DNA from: Fibrobacter sp.
GTDB taxonomy: Bacteria > Fibrobacterota > Fibrobacteria > Fibrobacterales > Fibrobacteraceae
Reading direction: 5' to 3'
Assembly (NCBI GenBank): GCA_024398835.1
Contig: JAKSIK010000013.1
Location: forward strand, 1 to 64,000
DNA length: 64,000 nucleotides
In this document: in pieces, positions 17,258 to 26,151 of the stretch
Position numbering within the stretch: position 1 is the stretch's first letter
Layout of the letters: every line of letters begins with the position of its first letter
Notes under the pieces: generated by a model
Seen by the model: the letters and a program-made list of their open reading frames with translations, nothing else
The model's database searches: none
Told to the model about the DNA's origin: nothing
Position numbers and translations under genes: made by a program

Positions 17258-17881
17258 ATGACCAAGAAACCTCCCTTCCACATCGCACTCTTTGTGGATG
17301 GATTCACTTTGAAGAAAGTCAACGAGTACTACCGCTTCCACCATCCCTTCCATTCCCGTCTGGATTTCAGAGGCATCAAAAACTGGGCACGGCAAGAAGC
17401 CTTGCGGCTTTTCGCGCCCGACCGCAACTTCGCCTTGATGGAATGCCACTACTACCACCCCTACAAAGATCCCAAACGTTACGGAGGAAACACAGCGGGA
17501 ATCTCCTGCTTTGAGCGGGAACTGCGCTACGTTGGATTCCAGATACACTACGCAGAGAGTTGCGAGTACGGACAGTCGCCCAACATGGGGCTCATGCAAG
17601 ACGCCCTCCTCTTCGCTACCTACCGAAAAATCGATGCCGTAATTCTCTTCAGTTCCCAAGGCCAGTTCGCGCCTCTACCCGACAAATTGAGGGCACTTGG
17701 AATTCCCACACTTCTTCTGGGCTGGAACTTCACCTACCCTAAAGACAGCCGATGGATTCACTGGAAAACGGACTGCTCCCTCCGAGACAATAGCGCCTAC
17801 TACATTGCCATGGATAAGGTGGCCGGCAGTAATCCGCCAGCAAAGGATGCTTCCGTAAAAATTTTCAGTTTGGCTTCGTAA
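17258..17881 (+). CDS. NYN/PIN-like domain protein with degenerate acidic site
   Basis: A 207-residue protein of the NYN (LabA-like) fold. It has the opening FVDGFTLKK (D near 14), a central GLMQDALLFA (D conserved) and DAVILFSSQGQFAPL. In active NYN nucleases the last motif is S-G-D-x-D-F; here both aspartates are glutamines (SQGQF), so RNase activity is doubtful. The start at 17258 is supported by AGGAG 6 nt upstream; an ATG at 17252 is the alternative. It ends before a strong hairpin terminator. Confidence 0.72.
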   Translation: MTKKPPFHIALFVDGFTLKKVNEYYRFHHPFHSRLDFRGIKNWARQEALRLFAPDRNFALMECHYYHPYKDPKRYGGNTAGISCFERELRYVGFQIHYAESCEYGQSPNMGLMQDALLFATYRKIDAVILFSSQGQFAPLPDKLRALGIPTLLLGWNFTYPKDSRWIHWKTDCSLRDNSAYYIAMDKVAGSNPPAKDASVKIFSLAS

Positions 17882-17937
17882 TAATTCAAAATGAAAACTG
17901 CGCACCACAAAAAATGCTGTGAAGTTTCATAAAAAAG

Positions 17938-17962
17938 AAACGCCCCTTTCGAGGAGCGTTTT
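17938..17962. terminator. Bidirectional hairpin terminator
   Basis: A stem ACGCCCCT / AGGAGCGT (one mismatch) with a TTCG-type loop, flanked by A-runs on the left and T-runs on the right. It therefore serves both the NYN gene (+) and the convergent outer-membrane protein gene (-). Confidence 0.8.
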
Positions 17963-17984
17963 CTTACAAACTAATCGTCAAGTA

Positions 17985-18752
17985 TTAGAGTTTGTTCTGA
18001 ACCTTGGACTGCCAATCGCTGAGGAAGATCCAGGTGAGGCGGAGACCGACAAACCAGGTGTCACCCACGTTATCCGTATCGTACTTGATGGTTTCAAGAG
18101 TCTTGCCTTCAATTTCAAGTTCGTTATAGCGAACAACCTTATAGCCGCCATAGATACCGAGAGCAAACTGGCCTAATTCCAAGCGGAGTTCCAATTCGGA
18201 ATTGAAGGTGGAGGCCATGGTGCTATAGTAACGGTCACGAAGAGTGGCATCTCCTATTTCGAAATTCGAAGCCAAATGGAAGTTGATCAGGTTAAAGCCA
18301 AAACCCACAGCCGGAATCAAGTTGATGACTGTATTTTCACCGAAGAGCTTCCAACCAAACATCCAGTCTGCACCATATGTGAACCAACGAACATCATATA
18401 ATGGCATATCGTCTACCTCAGAACTGGGCCGATCCGAAGTCTGGGTCGGCATGAAGTTGATGTCAAACCAGGTAAGGAACTGCTTGTACTGGGCACCAAT
18501 GTTCAGGTGGAGACCAATATACCACCAGTCAAAGGTATTGTAGTCTTCACTCTCCACACCGTAAAGAGCCGTTTTGTTTACATAGTTCTTGAACTGGCTC
18601 CGCATACCGCGGAAGTCGCCACCGAGAGAAACAAATCCACGGATGTGCTCCTTTTCATAGAAACCAGACTCAGTGTCTGCAAAGGCTCCGGTTGCAAAGG
18701 TCAAGGCGCACACCAGTGCTGCCAGATAAAAAGAGGTTATTTTTGTCTTCAT
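17985..18752 (-). CDS. Outer-membrane beta-barrel-like protein, unknown function
   Basis: A 255-residue protein with a signal peptide (LAALVCALTFATGAFA, cleaved before DTES). It then shows alternating aromatic/hydrophobic strands (WWYIGLHLNIGAQ, WFTYGADWMFG, LGQFALGIYGGYKVV, WFVGLRLTWIFL) typical of small beta-barrels. A last strand ending in Phe is not obvious: a tail of about ten polar residues follows WIFLSDW. A GGAG lies upstream of the ATG. It diverges from the substrate-binding lipoprotein gene across 61 bp. Confidence 0.65.
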   Translation of the reverse strand: MKTKITSFYLAALVCALTFATGAFADTESGFYEKEHIRGFVSLGGDFRGMRSQFKNYVNKTALYGVESEDYNTFDWWYIGLHLNIGAQYKQFLTWFDINFMPTQTSDRPSSEVDDMPLYDVRWFTYGADWMFGWKLFGENTVINLIPAVGFGFNLINFHLASNFEIGDATLRDRYYSTMASTFNSELELRLELGQFALGIYGGYKVVRYNELEIEGKTLETIKYDTDNVGDTWFVGLRLTWIFLSDWQSKVQNKL

Positions 18753-18813
18753 AAAGACCTACTCCAAAAAAGGAATTACGCCCTATAAAATACATTATGT
18801 TTGGCCACTGCGT

Positions 18814-20004
18814 ATGAAAAATTTTCATAAAGTGTTAAAAATCAACGATTTAGGTGCATTTTCGGTCGGTCTTCCAGTGGGGGTTCGGGCTAAAATCGCC
18901 CCCTTTTTGTGGGCTATTATCTTTTTGGTGGGTTGCGGAGGGGCCGACCGGGACCCCTGCCTCAAAGACGAAAACAGGGGCAAAGCCAACATTTCCTGGC
19001 AAGAACCCGAAGATGCCCAGAGGTTCCAAACAGGCTCTTTTGAGGGCGGATTGGCCTTGGAAGTCCGTTCCATCGTAGGGCGCGACACTCTCAAGAAAAC
19101 ATTTGAAATCCGCGAACCCGCCAAGCGCGTCATCCCCCTCTCCACCGCAAGCCTCGGCTTCATCAAGCGCCTCGGCCTCACCTCGAAAATCATCGCCGTC
19201 GGAACAGCGGACTACATCGCCGACAGTGCCCTCTATCGTAGAGCTCACGGCAGCGAGCCCTCTCTGCCCGAAGTCGGGAACGGCCCCACGCTTTCTCTGG
19301 AAAAAGTGGTGAATCTAAAACCCGACCTAGTCATCACCTTCGCCACCGGCGGGAGCGAGGACGACTACCAGCGGCTGAACACCCTCGGGATCCCCCTCAT
19401 GATTTCTTCCGAATGGCAGGAGGAATCGCCCTTGGGTAAAGCCGAATGGATAAGGGCCTACGGGATTTTACTGGGTGCAGATACGTTAGCATCTGCAATT
19501 TACAGACAAAGTAAGAACGAATACAACCAATGGAAAAACGCGGCCCATAACATCGCCGCACAAGGGGAATGCCCCAAAGTTATTGCAGGTATGGTCCATG
19601 GAGGTGTATGGTATGCGCCTGGAGGCAACAGCTACACGGCAAAACTCATCAAAGATGCCGGTGGTTGCTACCTGTGGGAAAACGACCCGCGCAGGGAGCT
19701 GAAATTCACCCTGGAGGAAATCCTCGCTCTGGGGAACGAAGCCGAAATCTGGATCAATCCCGGACCCTACGGCACGCCCGAAGAAATCCTCGCCGCGGAG
19801 CCCCGGGTAGAAGGCTTGAAAGCTTGGAAAAATGGGAAAGTGTTCCAGATGGACAAGAAAAAGGGGCGAAGCGGCGGAAACGACTTCTATGAAAGTGCGG
19901 TCTCGGAGCCTGAAAACGTCCTGAAAGACCTAATTCGTACCTTCCACCCCTCCCATTTGGAAGATTACGAACCCAAGTGGTACCGAAATATTTTTATCTT
20001 ATAG
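18814..20004 (+). CDS. Substrate-binding lipoprotein (BtuF/FepB-like, Peripla_BP_2)
   Basis: A 396-residue lipoprotein. The hydrophobic segment APFLWAIIFLVGC ends in a lipobox with C41; the n-region is unusually long (28 residues), so a GTG start further in is possible. The domain is the periplasmic binding fold for iron-chelate or cobalamin ABC importers: RVIPLSTASLGFIKRLGL, VGNGPTLSLEKVVNLKPDLVI and the C-terminal domain with WINPGPYG. No permease or ATPase gene is adjacent, so it is an orphan receptor. Metal chelate or corrinoid are the likely ligands; not resolvable here. Confidence 0.8.
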   Translation: MKNFHKVLKINDLGAFSVGLPVGVRAKIAPFLWAIIFLVGCGGADRDPCLKDENRGKANISWQEPEDAQRFQTGSFEGGLALEVRSIVGRDTLKKTFEIREPAKRVIPLSTASLGFIKRLGLTSKIIAVGTADYIADSALYRRAHGSEPSLPEVGNGPTLSLEKVVNLKPDLVITFATGGSEDDYQRLNTLGIPLMISSEWQEESPLGKAEWIRAYGILLGADTLASAIYRQSKNEYNQWKNAAHNIAAQGECPKVIAGMVHGGVWYAPGGNSYTAKLIKDAGGCYLWENDPRRELKFTLEEILALGNEAEIWINPGPYGTPEEILAAEPRVEGLKAWKNGKVFQMDKKKGRSGGNDFYESAVSEPENVLKDLIRTFHPSHLEDYEPKWYRNIFIL

Positions 20005-20009
20005 ACACT

Positions 20010-20807
20010 ATGGCAAAAATTCATAATGGCATTGGCGACTGGATTGCCACAAGCTACGAAGCTGGCATTCCTTTCTTACAGCAAGTTCCCCGCGAATGCG
20101 CTGACTTTTTATTGTTGAATGCCCAAATCCGCGAATACGAAGCAGGCGATATAATTGTTGAAGGCGGAGTCGTTGGAGATTCCTTCTGTGTACTCCAAAG
20201 CGGCAGAGCCCAAATTTGTGGGCAGGTTCTTCCCGATGGTCACTATAGCACCCTCGCCTACCTGGATGATGGCGCCTGCTTTGGCGAAATGTCCATTTTG
20301 ACCAACGAACCCACCAGTAACGCCGTAGTCGCTGCGGAAGATTGCACCGTGCTCCACATTCCCAGAGATGAGTTTGTGAAGTTCCTGGATGCAAACCCCA
20401 GTGTGGTGGTTTATCTATATAAGGTTGTTGCCGATCGCCTCCGCGCCAAGAACGAGGCCTTTGACGAATTTGAAAGACTCGCCCTGTTGGCTTCCGCCAA
20501 GGTGCTCCCCTTTATCGACTTTGCCCAGACCATGGAAAAGAGCCGCATCACGGGAACGGTCATTTTCGAATGCAATGGAGAGAAAGGCTTTATTGCCTTC
20601 CAGGATGGTCGTATCTGCTGTGCCCAGAGTGGCAAACTGGCAGGTCCAGACGCACTGGAAAAGATGCTCTCCTGGGGTGACGACACCCTGTTCAAGTTGG
20701 ATACCCATTTGATGCCGGAAATCGTGAACATCAACCAGATGTCCGATACCACCAGCCTCATCTTGGATGCTTTGAGAAATATTGACGAAAAACGAAACGC
20801 TCAATAG
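20010..20807 (+). CDS. Cyclic-nucleotide-binding-fold protein with DUF4388 (PATAN) domain
   Basis: A 265-residue cytoplasmic protein. Residues about 20-150 form a CRP-type beta-barrel (GDSFCVLQSGRAQI; FGEMSILTNEPTSNAVV). The phosphate-cassette glutamate is present but the ligand arginine is replaced (TSNA), so classical cAMP/cGMP binding is uncertain. No DNA-binding HTH follows. Instead residues about 175-255 match DUF4388 (GTVIFECNGEKGFIAFQDGRI), found in two-component and gliding regulators. The ATG at 20010 has TATCTT 9 nt upstream (19995-20000), overlapping the end of the preceding gene. Confidence 0.8.
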   Translation: MAKIHNGIGDWIATSYEAGIPFLQQVPRECADFLLLNAQIREYEAGDIIVEGGVVGDSFCVLQSGRAQICGQVLPDGHYSTLAYLDDGACFGEMSILTNEPTSNAVVAAEDCTVLHIPRDEFVKFLDANPSVVVYLYKVVADRLRAKNEAFDEFERLALLASAKVLPFIDFAQTMEKSRITGTVIFECNGEKGFIAFQDGRICCAQSGKLAGPDALEKMLSWGDDTLFKLDTHLMPEIVNINQMSDTTSLILDALRNIDEKRNAQ

Positions 20808-20847
20808 TTGAGCGATACATAATGCCCACGCGGGCAAAGGAAAAAAG

Positions 20848-21873
20848 ATGAATTACGCAGACGCAGGTGTCTCCCTTGCCAGAGCTGACGAAGCTATGGT
20901 CGGAGTCAAAAAATCTGTCCGTTCCACGTTTAACCAAGGCGTCCTGGGTGACGTCGGCAATTTCGGTGGTCTCTTCACACTGAACCACCTGGGCATGAAG
21001 GATCCCGTTCTGGTCAGCTCCGTTGACGGCGTGGGAACCAAGCTGAAGGTTGATATCGAAATGGGCACTCACGAACTGCCGGGTCAGGACATCGTGAACC
21101 ACTGCTGCGATGATATTCTGGTGCAGGGCGCTCGCCCTCTGTTTTTCCTGGACTATGTGGCTACGGGCCGTTTGGAACCGGGTGTCATGGATAAATTGGT
21201 CATGGGCATGGCAAAAGCCTGCCGTGAAAATGGTCTCGTTTTGATTGGTGGTGAAACTGCCGAAATGCCGGGATTCTATGGCCCTGGCGATTACGATATT
21301 TCTGGTACCATCGTGGGTGTCGTGGAACGCGACAACATCATTGATGGCAAGAAGATTAAACCGGGCACCATCATTCTCGGTCTCCCTTCTACTGGCCTCC
21401 ATACCAACGGTTACTCCCTCGCCCGCAAGGTGCTGTTTGATGTAGCTGGTTACAAAGTTGATACTCTCGTAGATGGCATGGACAAGACCATCGGTGAAGC
21501 CCTTGCTACGCCGCACCGCAGCTACTACCCGAGCCTTATCGAACTCTGCGACAAGAAGAAGATTCAGGGCCTCGCCCACATCACCGGTTCCGGCTACCAG
21601 GGCAACATCCCCCGCATTCTTCCGGACAATGTGGACGTCGTCATTGACCGCACTACATGGGACCCTCCGATGATCTTCAAGCTCATCCAGCAGGCCGGTT
21701 CTGTAGAGAAGGACGAGATGTACAATACCTTCAATATGGGGATGGGCATGCTCATCTTCATCGACCCTGCCGACAAGGCCGAGGTTGTGGCCCACTTGGA
21801 AGCCAAGGGCGAAAAGTGGACTCAGATCGGCGAAGTTGTTGCTGGTTCCAAGCAGGTGAAGTTCCGCGACTGA
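20848..21873 (+). CDS. purM: Phosphoribosylformylglycinamidine cyclo-ligase
   Basis: A 341-residue PurM (AIR synthetase): it converts FGAM and ATP to AIR in purine synthesis, in the cytoplasm. Family marks are DAGVSLARADE at the N-terminus, the ATP-binding stretch LVSSVDGVGTKLKV, the HCCDDILVQGARPLFFLDY segment, and LIGGETAEMPGFY. The length is normal. AAAGGAAAAAAG precedes the ATG. No other pur genes are adjacent, so it is unlinked from a pur operon. A hairpin terminator follows. Confidence 0.96.
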   Translation: MNYADAGVSLARADEAMVGVKKSVRSTFNQGVLGDVGNFGGLFTLNHLGMKDPVLVSSVDGVGTKLKVDIEMGTHELPGQDIVNHCCDDILVQGARPLFFLDYVATGRLEPGVMDKLVMGMAKACRENGLVLIGGETAEMPGFYGPGDYDISGTIVGVVERDNIIDGKKIKPGTIILGLPSTGLHTNGYSLARKVLFDVAGYKVDTLVDGMDKTIGEALATPHRSYYPSLIELCDKKKIQGLAHITGSGYQGNIPRILPDNVDVVIDRTTWDPPMIFKLIQQAGSVEKDEMYNTFNMGMGMLIFIDPADKAEVVAHLEAKGEKWTQIGEVVAGSKQVKFRD

Positions 21874-21920
21874 TAGCGGGATTCACCCCGGCGTGGGAAT
21901 TGGGATAACATATTGAATTG

Positions 21921-21946
21921 AAGCCGCGGCGAAAACTGCGGCTTTT
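21921..21946 (+). terminator. Rho-independent terminator after purM
   Basis: Stem AAGCCGC / GCGGCTT with a 10-nt loop followed by TTTTT, 48 nt past the purM stop and just before the ribosome-binding site of the GH45 gene. Confidence 0.8.
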
Positions 21947-21960
21947 TGTTAGGAGAGAAC

Positions 21961-23271
21961 ATGAAGCATCCGTTGCTCAAATCTTTCATCCTTGCAGGGG
22001 CAGTTTTTTTGGCATGGAACTGCAGCGATAGTAGCACCGTATCTGGAATAGGCGACTATCCAGAATATGCGGATTTCATCGTTACAGGAAATTGCCACTG
22101 GCTTCCCGGCGATGTAGACTATTTGATTTACGAGGATGGAACAGTTACCGATGCCCAAGGAAATCCTGTGGGTTCATTCATTGCAGAAAACGGTTCCATT
22201 CTTGCAGCGGATGGAATTACCTTCATTGTAGAGAATATTGATATCAATATTCTGCAGATTTTGAATCCCGACATAGTAAATGAAGCTAGGGCCCAAAAGG
22301 AACAAAGCGAAAATGGCGGAGAAAATCCAAATCAGCCCGCAATTGAAAGTTCCAATCAAAACTACGATCCCACGCTCTCCTCCGCAAACATTCCCGCAGT
22401 ATCCAGCTCCTCCACGGGTGCAGTTGATCCCAATGGTTACCCCATTGCAAACTATGAAAAACTGAGTTCCGGTAATGCAAAAGATGGCTGGGGTTCACGT
22501 TATTGGGATGCCTGCAAACCCCACTGCTCCCAAAGAGACAACGTGGATACAAATGCAACTCCTTTTGTTGTAGCTCGCAACTGTAGCCTGAATGGTGACG
22601 AAATCCCCGCATTTACTTTAAGCCCCAACGCAAGTCAATGGTGGACCGGATACGAGGGAACCAAGAGCGCCTGTGAAGGAGGTAACGCTTATGCATGCAC
22701 CGATATGGCTCCTGTCAAGGTGAATGACACATTATCTTACGCTTTTGTGGCAACCTCGTTGAGCAACGCCCAATGCGGTCAATGCTTCCAACTCCAGTTC
22801 AAAGGCGGAGGACATAATGGCGATAAGATTTCTCACAAACCCCTGGCTGGGAAAACACTCATTGTTCTCGCCTCAAACACTGGTGGAGATGTTGAAATAG
22901 GGCAATTCGACATTATGGTTCCAGGCGGTGGCGTAGGTATGTTTGACGCTTTATCCAAGCAACTTGGCGTTAGTTCCAGCCAGCTTGGAAAACAATACGG
23001 TGGTTTGTTATCGACTTGCCAAGAAGAACTTCATGATTACGACTTGCCAGCTGAATCCTATAAATCTTGCGTGAAAAAGAAATGCGATGCATTGTTTACA
23101 GCGAACAAAAATCTGTACGAAGGGTGCCTCTGGTTCGCAGACTGGTTTGAAGCCGCAGACAATCCCACCTACTATTACAAAAAGGTAGATTGCCCCAAAT
23201 ATCTTTGGGACAAATATGTTTCTACCATCAATACATCTAAAGATACCGACTTAAAGGCTGGCAGTTACTAG
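21961..23271 (+). CDS. GH45-type endoglucanase lipoprotein
   Basis: A 436-residue lipoprotein; the start at 21961 has AGGAG upstream and the lipobox ends in C20 (FLAWNC). Residues about 40-100 form a short beta-rich module (YLIYEDGTVTDAQG type). A serine/asparagine linker follows (about 125-165), then a GH45 catalytic domain: GSRYWDACKPHC near 178-189 with candidate base D183, and QFDIMVPGGGVG with candidate acid D317; NPTYYYKKVDCP near the end also fits GH45. Many paired cysteines suggest disulfides. It would cut beta-1,4-glucan chains (cellulose) at the cell surface, in keeping with a cellulolytic Fibrobacter. Confidence 0.88.
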   Translation: MKHPLLKSFILAGAVFLAWNCSDSSTVSGIGDYPEYADFIVTGNCHWLPGDVDYLIYEDGTVTDAQGNPVGSFIAENGSILAADGITFIVENIDINILQILNPDIVNEARAQKEQSENGGENPNQPAIESSNQNYDPTLSSANIPAVSSSSTGAVDPNGYPIANYEKLSSGNAKDGWGSRYWDACKPHCSQRDNVDTNATPFVVARNCSLNGDEIPAFTLSPNASQWWTGYEGTKSACEGGNAYACTDMAPVKVNDTLSYAFVATSLSNAQCGQCFQLQFKGGGHNGDKISHKPLAGKTLIVLASNTGGDVEIGQFDIMVPGGGVGMFDALSKQLGVSSSQLGKQYGGLLSTCQEELHDYDLPAESYKSCVKKKCDALFTANKNLYEGCLWFADWFEAADNPTYYYKKVDCPKYLWDKYVSTINTSKDTDLKAGSY

Positions 23272-23313
23272 TTAGACGAAAATAGGCTTGCTACTATTTC
23301 TCTGTATTATGTG

Positions 23314-23347
23314 AAAGTCCCGCGATATGGAATCGCGGGACTTTTTG
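23314..23347 (+). terminator. Strong terminator after the GH45 gene
   Basis: A perfect 13-bp stem (AAAGTCCCGCGAT / ATCGCGGGACTTT) with a 5-nt loop and a following T-run. It lies between the GH45 gene and the convergent murJ. Confidence 0.88.
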
Positions 23348-23416
23348 AAATACTACTGTGCGAAAGTATCATTGCACGAAAATTATCGCGCAAAATTCAT
23401 CGCGTGAGATTGAGCG

Positions 23417-25000
23417 TTAATGCGCTAAATGCAACTTTCGCAGAACTTTTCCCAGAAGCTCGTTCATGATGTCTTTAGCGTCGTTACTACCCAAAAGTTT
23501 TTGGATGAATAACGTCATTGCCAAAAGAATCGTCCCCACTACACCGCTATAGATGACGAGGATAAAGAGGTTTGTACTGCGGACAAATTCGCCCGTAATA
23601 TGATCTAGCCCGATGGCAGCCGCAATCATAATGCCAAAGGCGATGAGGGCGCGAAGCATGTTCAAGAGGGCTTCCCGCATACCATCGGTACCGTTCCTGC
23701 CGCCCCATAAAGCAATCATGCTGAGCACCTGAAGGATGGCACCCACAGCACCTACTATAGGTACGGATTTAATTCCCAGTGGGGCGCCAAGCAGCAAGTA
23801 CGCCGGAATCGTGAGAGCAAAAATTCCCGTATTGAGAAGCGTCGGCGCCCACATGCGCTCTGCGGCATAGAAGCTGCGGACGAGCACTGCCTGGAGGCAA
23901 AGCCCGAGACTTACGGGCAAGTACCACCGAAGAATTTCTGTAATGGCTTCCGTCGTTTCTCGCTGGAAGGCTCCCCGCTCAAAGAGGATGCGCACCGCCG
24001 GAAAACTGAGAGCCCATACCGCCACCACCGCAGGAATCAAGATACAGAACATGCGAGAAAGGCTTTTCCAGATTTTCTGGTTCAGCTGTGCAATCTCGCC
24101 CTCTTTGACAAGCCGCGCCATATCGGGGTAACTTGTGACACTGACGGAAAATCCGAAGACCGCCACTAATGTATACATCACGCGGTAAGCGTAATTGAGG
24201 CTGGAAATACCGCCCGTTCCAAAATTCGCGCCAAAACTCCTTATCACAAATTCAAGACCAAACATGGAGCCCACTCCCAAAGACATGGGGAGCATCATTT
24301 TGAAATAACGAATAATATCGGGATGGAAAGGCTTGCAAATCAAATCGTAATGGACACCGCCCCGTTTGGCACCCCAAATCTGTAGCGCAAAAAAACCGAT
24401 GAACGCACCCACGGGAACGCCCCAGGCGAAGCCTTCCAAACCATAATCCACGCCATTCACTTTTCCCATATAAATGGCGATAAGTCCACCCACTACAATT
24501 GCAACATTGTAGATGAGACCCGTCATGGAAGGAATCAGGAACTGCTTGCGAGTGTGCTGTACCGCCACGAGAATGCTGCCCACAAAAATGAAAATCTGGC
24601 CCGGCAAAATAATACGGCCATAGTAGGCGGCGCGTTCAATGAGTTCGGGCGTAGCACCTTCCACTGTTAAAAGCTGTAACAGTTGAGGCATGAAGATGAA
24701 GGCCGGAATCACAAGAATCAGAAGCACAATGCCAAACGTGTTCAGCACATTGCTGAAAAACGACCAGCCACCCTTTTTATCGTCCCGAACTTTGTAGCCC
24801 GTGAAAATGGGAATGAAGATAATGGACAGGAAACCTGTGCTCACCACATGATTCAAGATGTCCGGAATCATGAAGGCGAGATCGAGAGCATTCTTTTCGA
24901 GAGAGACACCTGCGGCGTGAGCCAAAAGCATTTCGCGGAAAATTCCGAGAACACGGCTCAAGAGCAGACTTACAGCAACAATGATGGCAGCTTTATTCAT
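23417..25000 (-). CDS. murJ: Lipid II flippase MurJ
   Basis: A 527-residue MurJ/MviN protein with about 14 transmembrane helices. It flips lipid II across the inner membrane for peptidoglycan synthesis. Family marks are the N-terminal LLSRVLGIFREMLLAH, the positively charged pocket region, and TM7 SFGANFGTGGISSLNYAYRVMYT, which matches the MurJ region with the conserved arginine. Length is normal. It is a single gene here, divergent from the outer-membrane protein gene at 25125. Confidence 0.93.
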   Translation of the reverse strand: MNKAAIIVAVSLLLSRVLGIFREMLLAHAAGVSLEKNALDLAFMIPDILNHVVSTGFLSIIFIPIFTGYKVRDDKKGGWSFFSNVLNTFGIVLLILVIPAFIFMPQLLQLLTVEGATPELIERAAYYGRIILPGQIFIFVGSILVAVQHTRKQFLIPSMTGLIYNVAIVVGGLIAIYMGKVNGVDYGLEGFAWGVPVGAFIGFFALQIWGAKRGGVHYDLICKPFHPDIIRYFKMMLPMSLGVGSMFGLEFVIRSFGANFGTGGISSLNYAYRVMYTLVAVFGFSVSVTSYPDMARLVKEGEIAQLNQKIWKSLSRMFCILIPAVVAVWALSFPAVRILFERGAFQRETTEAITEILRWYLPVSLGLCLQAVLVRSFYAAERMWAPTLLNTGIFALTIPAYLLLGAPLGIKSVPIVGAVGAILQVLSMIALWGGRNGTDGMREALLNMLRALIAFGIMIAAAIGLDHITGEFVRSTNLFILVIYSGVVGTILLAMTLFIQKLLGSNDAKDIMNELLGKVLRKLHLAH

Positions 25001-25124
25001 AAATCACGAAGTTCTTCAAATTGGCGATATCGCCGATTTTGCAAATCCAATTCTACGCCATTAAAATAGATTATTTCGAAAGACTGTGCTGATAAACCTC
25101 GTTATGTTTATTAACTTTGACTTC

Positions 25125-26087
25125 ATGAAGAAGATTATTACCTCCATTCTATTTCTCGCAGCAATCACCTTTGCTGCAAACGTTCAAATTCTAGAACCCA
25201 CTGGCGCTGAATTTTCTCCGGATGCACCTAAAATGGTGCAATCCATAGTTCGCTCCGCCGTTGCTCAGACCGGAAATACTCCTGTAGAAGGGAGCGAAAG
25301 CATCCAGCTTCGCACGAGTATCATGACCATGGGCTCCACCTTCGTGGTAGTCTGCGAACAGTTGAACAACGGCACTGTTGCTGGTTCCGGAAAGCAAAAA
25401 GCCGGCTCCATCGACGATTTGGACGTGGCGATTGAATACGCTGTCCAATCCGCTCTCGCAAACCTTGCCGCAAATGCTCCCGATGCTGCCGCCTACGCCC
25501 CCGCAGGTGCCTATCAGGAATCCAGTCCGGAAGTGGTTTATGTGGTTCCTGTTGAACACGGGTACGGCTCTGGCAGCGGAGATCCCAATGATGAATTTGC
25601 CCACAAGCGCCCCACCCGCAACTACGTGAGCTATGGCCTTGGCGTTGCTCTGTGGCACAACTGGGAAGATGACTATAACGAGAGCATGGATTGGGACATG
25701 GGTTTTGTATTCCACTACGGACGTATTTTTGAAACCACACCCCATGGCGCCATCACCATCATGAACAACATGAACATGTCCTTTGGCGATGAATGGCAGT
25801 GGCACGAAGCCTTCCTCATTGGCGGCCGCTACTTCTTCAGCACAGGAAGCGTTTCTCCTTATGCAGGCGCAGGAATTGGCCTTGGTCTCCAGAGTGACGA
25901 GCACATGGATACCGACAACGAATTCGCCATCGGCCTTGCCAGTGGATTGGAAATGGGCCTGGTGTGCTTCCGCAATTCTGCAACACAACTTGAAATTGGG
26001 CTCGCCTGGGACGCCATGTGGGACGGCTTTGAAGCCTTCGACCACCGCTTTGGTGCAGGTAGTTTCTACATCGCCATCAACTACTAA
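25125..26087 (+). CDS. Secreted outer-membrane-type protein, unknown function
   Basis: A 320-residue protein with a signal peptide (ITSILFLAAITFAANV; start taken at 25125, MKKII; an in-frame ATG at 25104 is possible). The first half (about 20-150) is a mixed domain; LRTSIMTMGSTFVVVCEQL resembles proteins that detect or integrate multiple isoforms in Fibrobacteres, not assignable. The second half is glycine- and aromatic-rich and strand-like (YVSYGLGVALWHNW ... GSFYIAINY), ending in an aromatic residue as outer-membrane barrels do. A terminator follows. Confidence 0.65.
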   Translation: MKKIITSILFLAAITFAANVQILEPTGAEFSPDAPKMVQSIVRSAVAQTGNTPVEGSESIQLRTSIMTMGSTFVVVCEQLNNGTVAGSGKQKAGSIDDLDVAIEYAVQSALANLAANAPDAAAYAPAGAYQESSPEVVYVVPVEHGYGSGSGDPNDEFAHKRPTRNYVSYGLGVALWHNWEDDYNESMDWDMGFVFHYGRIFETTPHGAITIMNNMNMSFGDEWQWHEAFLIGGRYFFSTGSVSPYAGAGIGLGLQSDEHMDTDNEFAIGLASGLEMGLVCFRNSATQLEIGLAWDAMWDGFEAFDHRFGAGSFYIAINY

Positions 26088-26108
26088 TCGCAACTATTGC
26101 AAAACAGC

Positions 26109-26137
26109 AAACCCCGATTTACTTCGGGGTTTATTTT
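26109..26137 (+). terminator. Rho-independent terminator
   Basis: Stem AAACCCCGA / TCGGGGTTT with a 6-nt loop, then a run of T. It ends the outer-membrane-type protein gene 22 nt after its stop. Confidence 0.85.
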
Positions 26138-26151
26138 TTTAGATTATCTCC

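Noticed and set aside
18753..18813. GCCACTG before the BtuF-like lipoprotein gene, recalling a cobalamin riboswitch end
   Set aside because: Only a 7-nt match in a 61-bp divergent gap; a cobalamin riboswitch needs well over 100 nt with the B12 box and several helices.
20758..21795. Long antisense frame over purM
   Set aside because: Same situation: a codon-usage shadow of purM, with no start signal.
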